Source: Candidatus Omnitrophota bacterium (lineage in GTDB: Bacteria; Omnitrophota; Omnitrophia; Omnitrophales; Danuiimicrobiaceae). From it: a stretch of DNA of 11,327 bases. Shown here piece by piece: positions 4,884 through 11,327 of the stretch. The stretch covers positions 1 through 11,327 of the forward strand of contig JACQQP010000018.1 in the NCBI GenBank assembly GCA_016206945.1, read 5' to 3'. The notes under the pieces were generated by a model. The model had not been told where the DNA came from and searched no databases. It saw nothing but the letters and a program-made list of their open reading frames with translations. The position numbers and the translations under genes are program-made. Each line of letters opens with the position of its first letter. Position 1 is the stretch's first letter.

Positions 4884-7564
4884 GTCTTTTTCTTAAGAAC
4901 TGCCTGCGCCGCCGCAAGCCGGGCTACTGGTACACGATAAGGCGAGCAACTTACGTAATTCATTCCTACGTTCTGGCAAAACTCCACAGAAGCGGGGTCG
5001 CCACCGTGTTCGCCGCAAATGCCAACCTTTAAGTCCTTGCGAACTTTGCGCCCCTGTTCAATGGCCCACTGAACCAAAGCACCCACACCCTCCGTATCTA
5101 AACTCTGAAAGGGGTCCTTTTCAAGAATCCCCTTTTCGATATAGCCCTTCAAAAAGCTTCCCGCATCGTCCCGGGAATAACCAAATGTCATCTGGGTCAG
5201 GTCGTTGGTTCCAAAAGAAAAGAATTGGGCCTCCTGAGCAATTTTCCCGCCTATGATTGCGGCGCGCGGAATCTCGATCATCGTTCCAATGGTGTAAGAT
5301 ACGGTCGTTTTCTTTTCTTCGAATACCTCGCGAATAACGCGCTCCATGTCTTGTTTGAGGATTGAAAACTCTTTATCCGTTCCTACAAGGGGAATCATAA
5401 TTTCGGGAATGACGCGAATCCCCTTGTGCTTCATATTACAAGCAGCTTCCATGATCGCCCGTGTTTGCATATCGTAAATCTCTGGATAGCTGATTCCCAG
5501 ACGACAACCACGGTGACCTAACATCGGATTGAACTCATGAAGGGCTGCTACCTTTTGACGCACCTTTTCAGCGGATATATTCATAACCTCGGCCATCTCC
5601 TCTTGAGTCCCCTGATCGTGAGGTAAAAATTCGTGAAGCGGAGGATCCAAAAGACGGATGGTAACCGGGTTTCCATCCATGGCTTCGAAAATTTCCTCGA
5701 AATCTTTTCGCTGCATGGGAAGAAGTTTCCCAAGGGCCCTTTCCCGCTCTTCTTTCGTTTCGGAAAGAATCATCTCTCGCATGGCCTTAATCCGATCGCC
5801 CTCAAAAAACATATGTTCCGTTCTGCAAAGACCGATTCCTTCCGCTCCGAATTTCCGAGCTTTTTCTGCATCCTTAGGAGTATCGGCATTGGTCCGCACG
5901 AAGAGTTTCCGAGTTTCATCAGCCCAGCGCATGAGCTTTGCAAAATCACCACTGAGCTCAGATTCGATCGTGCTCACCCGACCCAGATAGACTTCCCCTA
6001 AGCTTCCATCGAGCGATATATATTCACCTTCATGAACGGTTGCTCCACCGGCTTGAAACCACTTCTGATCGTAATCAATTTGAAGACCTTCACAACCTGC
6101 GACGCAACATTTTCCCATCCCCCGTGCTACCACCGCCGCGTGCGAGGTCATGCCACCACGGCTCGTGAGAATTCCCTGCGCTGCGTCCATACCGCCGATA
6201 TCTTCCGGCGATGTTTCAAGACGAACCAGAATCACTTTTTCGCCCTTCCCAGCCCATACTTCGGCGTCACCCGCATTAAACACAACCTTTCCCGTGGCAG
6301 CCCCAGGAGAGGCAGGCAGTCCTTTCGCTATAGTGTGTTTCTTTTCTTTGGGGTCAAACCGAGGATGTAATAATTGATCTAAACTGGAAGGTTGCACCCG
6401 CAAGATGGCAGTTTGTTTTCCAATGAGACCTTCCTTCACCATTTCCACCGCAATTCGGACAGCTGCATAAGCAGTCCGCTTGCCATTGCGCGTTTGCAAC
6501 AGATACAGCTTCCCTTCCTGAATCGTAAACTCTATATCCTGCATGTCTTTGTAATGGCGTTCGAGCCTCTCACGGATCCTGGACAATTGTCTATAAACAT
6601 CGGGCCATTTCGCTTTCAAATCCTCTAAAGGTTCTGGAGTTCTAATTCCAGCCACCACGTCCTCCCCTTGTGCGTTTACCAAAAATTCTCCGTAAAAGCG
6701 ATTCTCGCCGGTCGAGGGGTCACGGGAAAAACAGACGCCCGTACCGGAACTTTCGCCCATGTTTCCGAAAACCATGGCCTGAACATTCACCGCCGTACCC
6801 AAAAGGCCTCGAATGTCATGAAGTTCTCGATATTTGGCCGCCCGAGCATTGTTCCAGGAATTGAAGACGGCGTTAATGGATTTGGAGAGCTGAACTTTTG
6901 GATCGGAAGGGAATTCTTCGCTCGTATAATCTTGATACACTTTTTTGAACTGCCGAACCACATCCTTTAAGTCATTGGCCGAAAGAGCGACGTCACTTTC
7001 AACTCCGAGATGAGTTTTTTTATGCTCCAAAATGTGTTCAAATTTTTCGTGAGGGATATTCATCACAACATTACCGAACATATGAATGAAACGTCGATAG
7101 GCATCCCAAGCGAACCGCTCATTTTCTGTTTTAATGATGAGGCCCTGCACGACGTCGGAATTAAGTCCCAGATTGAGCACGGTATCCATCATTCCAGGCA
7201 TGGAAACAGCAGCGCCGCTTCGCACGGAAACTAAAAGCGGGTTTTGTCGGTCGCCAAATCGGGCGCCCATTGCTCCCTCAAGTCTTTTTAGATTTTTCTC
7301 AGCCTCAACCTCAAGTCCTGCAGGCCACTTTTTCCCAAGCTCGTAAAAGAGTGCGCAAGCCTCCGTGGTAATCGTGAAACCTGGTGGAACAGGAATGCCA
7401 AGGCGCGTCATTTCCGCAAGATTCGCCCCCTTGCCGCCAAGCAAACCCTTCATCCCGGCGTCACCCTCCGCCTTTCCGCCGCCAAAAAAATAGACAAACT
7501 TTTTCCCCGTTCGTCCTGTTCTATTCGACCCTGACCGAGCCCCAGATTTTACCATAGTCGCCAT
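4880..7564 (-). CDS. ppdK: Pyruvate, phosphate dikinase
   Basis: PpdK interconverts pyruvate + ATP + phosphate and phosphoenolpyruvate + AMP + pyrophosphate, serving pyrophosphate-linked glycolysis or gluconeogenesis in the cytoplasm. At 894 residues it has the usual length. The N-terminal nucleotide-binding part has GGKGANLAEM (about 43-52), RSGAAVSMPGMMDTVLNLG (115-133) and DIEFTIQEGKLYLLQTRNGK. The swivelling phosphohistidine domain has SRGGMTSHAAVVARGMG with the catalytic His near 475. The C-terminal PEP/pyruvate barrel has GLCRTEHMF, HEFNPMLGHRGCRLG, SFGTNDLTQMTFG and VGICGEHGGDP with Cys near 850. ATG 7564 has AAGGAG at 6-nt spacing. The first 20 or so residues are a Gly/Ser/Arg-rich extension. 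The TAG stop sits in the MITE end. Confidence 0.98.
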   Translation of the reverse strand: MATMVKSGARSGSNRTGRTGKKFVYFFGGGKAEGDAGMKGLLGGKGANLAEMTRLGIPVPPGFTITTEACALFYELGKKWPAGLEVEAEKNLKRLEGAMGARFGDRQNPLLVSVRSGAAVSMPGMMDTVLNLGLNSDVVQGLIIKTENERFAWDAYRRFIHMFGNVVMNIPHEKFEHILEHKKTHLGVESDVALSANDLKDVVRQFKKVYQDYTSEEFPSDPKVQLSKSINAVFNSWNNARAAKYRELHDIRGLLGTAVNVQAMVFGNMGESSGTGVCFSRDPSTGENRFYGEFLVNAQGEDVVAGIRTPEPLEDLKAKWPDVYRQLSRIRERLERHYKDMQDIEFTIQEGKLYLLQTRNGKRTAYAAVRIAVEMVKEGLIGKQTAILRVQPSSLDQLLHPRFDPKEKKHTIAKGLPASPGAATGKVVFNAGDAEVWAGKGEKVILVRLETSPEDIGGMDAAQGILTSRGGMTSHAAVVARGMGKCCVAGCEGLQIDYDQKWFQAGGATVHEGEYISLDGSLGEVYLGRVSTIESELSGDFAKLMRWADETRKLFVRTNADTPKDAEKARKFGAEGIGLCRTEHMFFEGDRIKAMREMILSETKEERERALGKLLPMQRKDFEEIFEAMDGNPVTIRLLDPPLHEFLPHDQGTQEEMAEVMNISAEKVRQKVAALHEFNPMLGHRGCRLGISYPEIYDMQTRAIMEAACNMKHKGIRVIPEIMIPLVGTDKEFSILKQDMERVIREVFEEKKTTVSYTIGTMIEIPRAAIIGGKIAQEAQFFSFGTNDLTQMTFGYSRDDAGSFLKGYIEKGILEKDPFQSLDTEGVGALVQWAIEQGRKVRKDLKVGICGEHGGDPASVEFCQNVGMNYVSCSPYRVPVARLAAAQAVLKKKT

Positions 7565-7570
7565 TCCTAT

Positions 7571-7576
7571 CTCCTT
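7571..7576 (-). promoter_or_regulatory. ppdK Shine-Dalgarno
   Basis: The minus strand reads AAGGAG followed by 6 nt (ATAGGA) and ATG 7564. This supports the 894-residue start over the in-frame ATG three codons later. Confidence 0.8.
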
Positions 7577-7622
7577 TCAAAAAAGGGGTTTACGATAATT
7601 GCAGAGAGATGAAAAACGAATA

Positions 7623-7651
7623 ATTTTATCCCAAATAAGGAGAAAAATCTA
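7623..7651 (-). promoter_or_regulatory. Weak candidate promoter in the glyS-ppdK gap
   Basis: The 108-nt gap is AT-rich. TAAAAT at 7623-7628 is a good -10 candidate, but the sequence 17 nt upstream (TAGATT) is a poor -35. Just after the glyS stop a 5-bp CTTTT/AAAAG stem is followed by TCTAGATTTTT, a very weak terminator candidate. ppdK could equally be co-transcribed with glyQS. Confidence 0.25.
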
Positions 7652-7672
7652 GACTTTTATTAAAAGGTTGGA

Positions 7673-9760
7673 TTATACGTTCGTCACATAGGAAAGGTCG
7701 GCAACTTCGGCGGAACAAAGTGAATTGATTTTTTTTACCAACGCCTGTCGATTGTTACGCATTTTTGGATCTTCAGCATTGACTAGCACACGATCAAAGA
7801 AATCATGAATCGGCTGATAGAAAACATCGCCATAACGTTTCACAGCAGTTCCATATCGTCTCTCCTTGATTAACCCCTTGATAATCGATTCTTCCTTATT
7901 CAAGAGATCAAACAAAGTCCGTTCCAAAGAATCCTCGAAAAGTGAAGGTTCCACGCGCTCATTAATTTTCTCCTTAACCCCCTTTAAAATATTTCCAGTC
8001 CGCTCCATCACTTTGCAAGCGCGTAAAAAGGAGCGTTCGCTCAATTCTTTCGACAAATGGTCAAACCGCTCATAGACATTCGAAATGTCATCGAAACCGC
8101 TTGCAAAAATTCCCTGTAGAACTTCAAACTCTTTACTGCCTGGTTTCACTTGCAATTCAAAGACAATGCGCTCTTTAAAAAAAGGAATCAGCTGCTTTTC
8201 GATTTCCTGCACACGCTTCGAAATTAATGTTCCGTATTCCTGACATGAAGCTCGAATCAAACCTGACAATGAAATCCGTAAAGGGTGAGCCCGCAAAATT
8301 TTGACCATTCCGCCCGCTGCTCGTCTCAAACCATAGGGATCTTGACTTCCACTTAATTCAATTCCAAGACTGGATGCGCCGACCAAAAGATCCATCCGGT
8401 CAGCCAGTCCAACCAATGCTCCTTCCACATTCAAACGCTTCTTGAGCTCATGAAAATTCTGAGAAAGATTTGTGGGAAAGTAATGACCCACAACGGCCCG
8501 AGCCACTTGCATTTTTTCTCCTTCAATCCGCGCATACTCATAGCCTGTCGTCCCCTGAAGCTCAGGAAATTCATACACCAAGTGAGTCACCAAATCGGCT
8601 TTCGCCAGATAAGCTGCTCGAGTTGCATCCCGGATCGTATCTGGTGAAAGATGCGATTCCCTCCCCAAAAAGGAAACCATCGCCTCAAGACGCTTTGTCT
8701 TATCCCAATAAGACCCGAGTGATCCTAAGAAGATCATTTCCTTTAGTTTCTCAACTTTGGATGCCAATTTCGTTTTTTGATCCTCATGAAAGAAGAACTG
8801 GGCGTCTTCAAGCCGGGAGCGCAAAACCGATCCATAATTCTGCGCAATTTCCCTCACCTTCTTCCGCGGACCATTGAGCACGGCAAGAAAGCGATTTTCC
8901 AATCGGCCCGAAGAATCGTAACAAGCAAATATTTTCTGGTTCTTGCTCATACAGGTGGTAAGAATCGCAGCAGGCAACTTTAAATAACCCTTCTCGAACG
9001 TGCCGGAGACAGGAAATGGATTTTCAACTAAATGAGCTACGGTTTGGATCAATTCCTCGTTGTCATTATGAAATCCTTTAAGGAAGGATTTAATTTTATT
9101 AATCCGCGCCTCCAACTTTAAAATCACGCCATGCTTGAAAAGCAATTGTTCAAAAGCTTCCAGATCAGAATTCAACACCTTCATCCTTTTCGGCGAAAGA
9201 AAACGGTGTCCCCATGTAAAATTGGAGCTTTGGACGTCAGCCATCTTATATTTTTGCATCTTGCTTCCGACAAAAGCAAAGGTCCAGCGAATGGGCCGCG
9301 TAAACGCATAACGACTTGACTCCCACCGCATTAATTTCGGAAACTCGATCTGAGCCGGAAGTGTCTCAAAGAAATACCGAAGCGGTTTTCGCTCCTTTTT
9401 TACTTTGACACATACACGAGGTCCGCGCGGCCCTTCCTTAAAGTAAATGTCCGATTCTTTCTTCTTTACACCCTTTAAAAAACCTAAAAGAGCGGGCGTC
9501 GGTTGCCCATCGACATAACACTGCTCCTTAAGAGGACCTGACTTTTCATCCGCTTGGAACGCTAGAGATCGAAAATTTCGAGCGTGAATCACGAATCGCC
9601 GAGGTGTGCTAAAGACCTCAAGCTCATCAAATTGATAACCGCATTCCGCCAAAAGCATGGGAGCTTTAGCCGAAATGGATGCTTCAGCTTGGGCAAAGTA
9701 AGGGGAGGGAACCTCCTCAACACCAATTTCAAAAAGTAAGGAAGGAGCCTTTGTTCTCAT
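7673..9760 (-). CDS. glyS: Glycyl-tRNA synthetase beta subunit
   Basis: This is the beta chain of the bacterial alpha2beta2 glycyl-tRNA synthetase, which binds and recognises tRNA-Gly for charging. From ATG 9760 it has 695 residues, close to the roughly 690 usual. Recognisable segments are LLFEIGVEEVPSPYF at the start, TRPIRW (about 154), GHRF (about 184), RLEDAQFFFHED (about 316), EFPELQGTTGYEYA (about 397) and SGSQDPYGLRRAAGG (about 470). The DALR-type anticodon-binding C-terminus has DRVLVNAEDPKMRNNRQAL. A longer frame to 9817 lies inside glyQ and adds residues unlike the family. ATG 9760 instead gives a 4-bp ATGA overlap with glyQ, the classic coupled arrangement for two subunits needed in equal amounts. 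Confidence 0.97.
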   Translation of the reverse strand: MRTKAPSLLFEIGVEEVPSPYFAQAEASISAKAPMLLAECGYQFDELEVFSTPRRFVIHARNFRSLAFQADEKSGPLKEQCYVDGQPTPALLGFLKGVKKKESDIYFKEGPRGPRVCVKVKKERKPLRYFFETLPAQIEFPKLMRWESSRYAFTRPIRWTFAFVGSKMQKYKMADVQSSNFTWGHRFLSPKRMKVLNSDLEAFEQLLFKHGVILKLEARINKIKSFLKGFHNDNEELIQTVAHLVENPFPVSGTFEKGYLKLPAAILTTCMSKNQKIFACYDSSGRLENRFLAVLNGPRKKVREIAQNYGSVLRSRLEDAQFFFHEDQKTKLASKVEKLKEMIFLGSLGSYWDKTKRLEAMVSFLGRESHLSPDTIRDATRAAYLAKADLVTHLVYEFPELQGTTGYEYARIEGEKMQVARAVVGHYFPTNLSQNFHELKKRLNVEGALVGLADRMDLLVGASSLGIELSGSQDPYGLRRAAGGMVKILRAHPLRISLSGLIRASCQEYGTLISKRVQEIEKQLIPFFKERIVFELQVKPGSKEFEVLQGIFASGFDDISNVYERFDHLSKELSERSFLRACKVMERTGNILKGVKEKINERVEPSLFEDSLERTLFDLLNKEESIIKGLIKERRYGTAVKRYGDVFYQPIHDFFDRVLVNAEDPKMRNNRQALVKKINSLCSAEVADLSYVTNV

Positions 9761-10653
9761 TTCTTCAAAAGGGGGAAACCAAGCGATTGGCGCGACTTTA
9801 AATAACCCTCCGCACAAGCACGCGCAAGTGCGCGTACCCTTCCGACATACCGAGGCCTTTCCGTAGTACTAACAGCGCCTCGCGCATCCAACAAATTAAA
9901 GGTATGGGATGCCTTCAAACAAAAATCGTAAGCGGGAAGAACGAGATTTTTTTCAATCAGCCGCTTTCCTTCTGACTCATATTGATTAAAATGCTCTAGA
10001 AGAACGTTCACATTGGCTTCTTCAAAATTATATTTGGAAAACTCGCGCTCTCCCTGCAAATGGACTTCGCCATAAGAAACGTGATCATTCCACTGAATAT
10101 CAAAAATTGACTGCTTCCCCTGAAGAAACATGGCAATCCGTTCCAAACCATAAGTAATTTCGCAGGAAACTACCTCAAGATCAAATCCGCCACATTGTTG
10201 AAAATAAGTAAACTGGGTGATTTCGAGACTATCCAACCACACTTCCCAACCCAATCCCCAGGCTCCCAACGTAGGGGATTCCCAATCATCTTCGACGAAG
10301 CGAATATCATATTGCTCTATGGGAATACCCACATAGCGGAGGCTCTCAAGGTACACTTCTTGGGCGTCACTTGGCGACGGTTTAAGAATCACCTGATATT
10401 GATAATAGTGCTGAGTTCTGTGGGGATTTTCACCGTAGCGCCCGTCCGTTGGCCTCCTGGAGGGTTCAACATAAGCAGCGTTCCACGGCTCAGGACCGAG
10501 CGCGCGCAAGAACGTGTGGGGTGAGAATGTTCCCGCCCCTACTTCCAAGTCATAGGGCTGAACAAGGAGACATCCCTTTTTACCCCAATATTGATTCAAG
10601 CTTTGGATTAACGATTGGAATGTGGTTGCTTTAACGGATGATTTCACGGTCAT
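9757..10653 (-). CDS. glyQ: Glycyl-tRNA synthetase alpha subunit
   Basis: This is the catalytic class II alpha subunit that activates glycine with ATP and transfers it to tRNA-Gly together with GlyS. It has 298 residues, near the usual 290-305. Signatures in order are FQSLIQSLNQYWGKKGCLLV, QPYDLEVGAGT (32-42), FLRALGPEPW, PSRRPTDGRYGENPHRTQHY, EDDWESPTLGAWGLGWEVW (121-139), QFTYFQQ and ITYGLERIAM (166-175). ATG 10653 fits the family start, although no strong Shine-Dalgarno precedes it. It is the first gene after the promoter at 10728-10756, with a leader of about 65-70 nt, and it overlaps glyS by 4 bp. Confidence 0.97.
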   Translation of the reverse strand: MTVKSSVKATTFQSLIQSLNQYWGKKGCLLVQPYDLEVGAGTFSPHTFLRALGPEPWNAAYVEPSRRPTDGRYGENPHRTQHYYQYQVILKPSPSDAQEVYLESLRYVGIPIEQYDIRFVEDDWESPTLGAWGLGWEVWLDSLEITQFTYFQQCGGFDLEVVSCEITYGLERIAMFLQGKQSIFDIQWNDHVSYGEVHLQGEREFSKYNFEEANVNVLLEHFNQYESEGKRLIEKNLVLPAYDFCLKASHTFNLLDARGAVSTTERPRYVGRVRALARACAEGYLKSRQSLGFPLLKK

Positions 10654-10727
10654 ATGCTGTGGATTCTTGAATTTAAATCATTTATCGGCAAAAACTTAGT
10701 GAATTGTTATCCTTATTTTGAAAGGCG

Positions 10728-10756
10728 ATTCTATCAAAATGAAATCATTGAATCAA
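10728..10756 (-). promoter_or_regulatory. Sigma-70-type promoter for glyQS
   Basis: The -35 box TTGATT (10751-10756, 4 of 6 to TTGACA) is separated by exactly 17 nt from the -10 box TAGAAT (10728-10733, 5 of 6 to TATAAT). Transcription would begin near 10720, leaving a leader of roughly 67 nt before glyQ. I see no T-box motif or other known glycine-sensing element in that leader. Confidence 0.65.
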
Positions 10757-10773
10757 GGAGAGCGCCTAAAACT

Positions 10774-10800
10774 AAAAAAGAAAGGGACAGCCGCTTCTTT
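10774..10800 (-). terminator. Candidate rho-independent terminator after the comEA-like gene
   Basis: On the minus strand AAAGAAGCGG pairs with CCCTTTCTTT (10-bp stem with one C-C mismatch and one G-U) around a CTGT loop. The run continues into T's (TTTTTTAG). It lies about 110 nt after the comEA-like stop and just upstream of the glyQS promoter, so it fits as the boundary between two transcription units. Its GGGACAGCC core on the other strand recalls small repeats found near IS200-like transposases, so a repeat origin is possible. Confidence 0.5.
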
Positions 10801-10848
10801 GGAGTCTTTGTGACCTTACTAAAGCAACCATCCCTTCCCTCCCGAACA

Positions 10849-10892
10849 TGCTCGGCATCCTTTTTTTCCCACGGGTTTTACCCATCCGAGCA
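10849..10892 (-). other. Stem-loop in the 3' region of the comEA-like transcript
   Basis: On the minus strand TGCTCGG and CCGAGCA form a perfect 7-bp stem, extendable by AT pairs with a bulge. It encloses about 30 nt that contain a small GGG-TAAAA-CCC hairpin and an A7 run. CCGA and the following TCGG could form a competing hairpin. The element is in the 136-nt untranslated stretch between the comEA-like stop (10910) and the terminator candidate. It matches no riboswitch class I can name, and a role as a 3'-derived small RNA is only a possibility. Confidence 0.3.
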
Positions 10893-10909
10893 GGAACGGA
10901 ACCCTAAAA

Positions 10910-11230
10910 TTAAAGGGTGAGCTGACCCTTCATTTTTTCAAACTTCGCATCTCCGATCCCACGCACTTCCTTTAACTCTTCGAGGGACTTGAAGCCGCCA
11001 TTGGCACTGCGAAAGTCAATGATCCGCTCTGCCAAAGCAGGTCCTATGCCGCGAACTGCCTGAAGCCCCTCGGCATCTGCTTTATTGATGCTGATAGGCT
11101 TTGCTTGAGCTGCTACGGCTGAACCATTGGCACGAACTGTCTGCGCCAAAGCAGAAGTTGCAGGGTAAAGAAAAAAGTTGGCAATCATGATGGCCATGAC
11201 CATCCAACCTACTAATTGAACTTTACTCAT
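10910..11230 (-). CDS. ComEA-like helix-hairpin-helix protein, exported
   Basis: This is a 106-residue protein with an N-terminal hydrophobic signal (about residues 5-25; likely cleavage after SALA, before Gln30), a short Ala-rich linker and a tandem helix-hairpin-helix domain. The domain has INKADAEGLQAVRGIGPALA (48-67), FRSANGGFKSLEELKEVRGIG (73-93, cut by the linker turn) and FEKMK. This is the pattern of the ComEA C-terminal DNA-binding domain. ComEA proteins bind incoming DNA outside the cytoplasmic membrane during natural transformation, but many short family members have no tested role. ATG 11230 is chosen because AGGAGG (11239-11244) is 8 nt upstream. GTG 11239 would overlap that site. 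It appears to be a single-gene transcription unit, with no other competence gene in view. Confidence 0.85.
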   Translation of the reverse strand: MSKVQLVGWMVMAIMIANFFLYPATSALAQTVRANGSAVAAQAKPISINKADAEGLQAVRGIGPALAERIIDFRSANGGFKSLEELKEVRGIGDAKFEKMKGQLTL

Positions 11231-11238
11231 TCGACTCA

Positions 11239-11244
11239 CCTCCT
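11239..11244 (-). promoter_or_regulatory. Shine-Dalgarno of the comEA-like gene
   Basis: AGGAGG on the minus strand is 8 nt before ATG 11230. It decides the start in favour of the 106-residue form over the longer GTG reading. Confidence 0.8.
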
Positions 11245-11263
11245 CGCTTTCGAATTCTGAGGG

Positions 11264-11292
11264 AGCTTAACCTATTTTTCTTTATTTGTCAA
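11264..11292 (-). promoter_or_regulatory. Sigma-70-type promoter for the comEA-like gene
   Basis: A consensus -35 TTGACA (11287-11292) and TAAGCT (11264-11269, sharing the key T-A---T positions) are separated by exactly 17 nt. The start site would be near 11257, giving a leader of about 27 nt that contains the AGGAGG site. Upstream of the -35 is an A/T-only tract that could act as an UP element. Confidence 0.6.
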
Positions 11293-11311
11293 TATAAATA
11301 TTAATATAAAT
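11291..11311. repeat. A/T direct repeat upstream of the comEA-like promoter
   Basis: The 9-mer aatataaat occurs twice, at 11291-11299 and 11303-11311, with a 12-bp period. The first copy overlaps the -35 box by two bases. It could be part of an UP element or an operator, or simply low-complexity A/T sequence. The window ends 16 bases later. Confidence 0.4.
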
Positions 11312-11327
11312 AATAACTACCCAAAGA

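Noticed and set aside
9761..9817. Upstream extension of glyS inside glyQ
   Set aside because: The added residues do not match the GlyS family, while ATG 9760 gives the expected N-terminus and a 4-bp coupled overlap.
9815..9835. GC-rich palindrome ACGCGC...GCGCGT within glyQ
   Set aside because: It falls in conserved GlyQ codons (RVRALARAC) and is explained by coding constraint and Arg/Ala codon choice.
10840..10900. Possible cyclic-di-GMP-I (GEMM) riboswitch, from a GGGTAAAACC-like stretch and a GGATGCC segment
   Set aside because: The conserved GCAAAGC core and the paired GNRA-capped helix are absent, and it lies after rather than before the nearest coding sequence.
10654..10920. Plus-strand 88-codon open frame between glyQ and the comEA-like gene
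   Set aside because: It covers a promoter, a terminator and hairpins of the minus-strand units, has no recognisable protein features, and has no matching gene context.
1..11327. CRISPR array, prophage, toxin-antitoxin or biosynthetic cluster
   Set aside because: No regularly spaced repeats, integrase, phage, toxin or cluster-type genes are visible on either strand. The region is core metabolism and information processing.

Overview
This 11.3 kb window is a compact stretch of bacterial chromosome with every recognisable protein gene, and one tRNA gene, on the minus strand. Read in the direction of transcription (high to low coordinates) the order is: a secreted ComEA-like helix-hairpin-helix protein, glyQ and glyS (two-subunit glycyl-tRNA synthetase), ppdK (pyruvate phosphate dikinase), a primary-type sigma-70 factor, apt (adenine phosphoribosyltransferase), tRNA-Arg(CCU), 5-formyltetrahydrofolate cyclo-ligase, a YmdB-family metallophosphoesterase, xseA and xseB (exonuclease VII). 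I see no virulence, phage, defence or CRISPR content. Most of it is core metabolism, translation, transcription and DNA repair. The gene set and the repeat families resemble uncultivated Gram-negative-type lineages such as Omnitrophota. That placement is an impression from memory and was not tested.

Layout. The comEA-like gene has its own promoter (TTGACA, 17 nt, TAAGCT) and a terminator-like hairpin downstream. A second good promoter (TTGATT, 17 nt, TAGAAT) precedes glyQS, whose two genes overlap by 4 bp (ATGA). ppdK follows 108 nt after glyS with a strong Shine-Dalgarno. A 121-bp miniature inverted-repeat element lies between ppdK and the sigma factor gene. apt follows the sigma gene by 7 nt. 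The tRNA gene follows apt and ends only 9 nt before the folate gene. The folate gene, ymdB, xseA and xseB are overlapping or nearly so and look like one operon.

Non-coding content. Two repeat families stand out. One is a MITE-like element with about 24-bp imperfect terminal inverted repeats. It is complete at 4763-4883, and a second copy is cut by the window edge at 1-58. In both places the TAG stop codon of the upstream gene (ppdK, xseB) is the CTAG at the end of the element. The other is an inverted pair of GC-rich hairpins at 1575-1661, at the ymdB/xseA junction. It is translated as the C-terminus of YmdB in one frame and as the N-terminus of XseA in another, and it supplies the likely ribosome binding site of xseA.

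No new multi-gene system is apparent. The items worth a second look are the stop-codon-associated MITE, the translated palindrome, the very basic N-terminal tail on the sigma factor, the tRNA-folate gene junction, an Asn-to-Asp change in a predicted YmdB metal site and a structured 3' region after the comEA-like gene.
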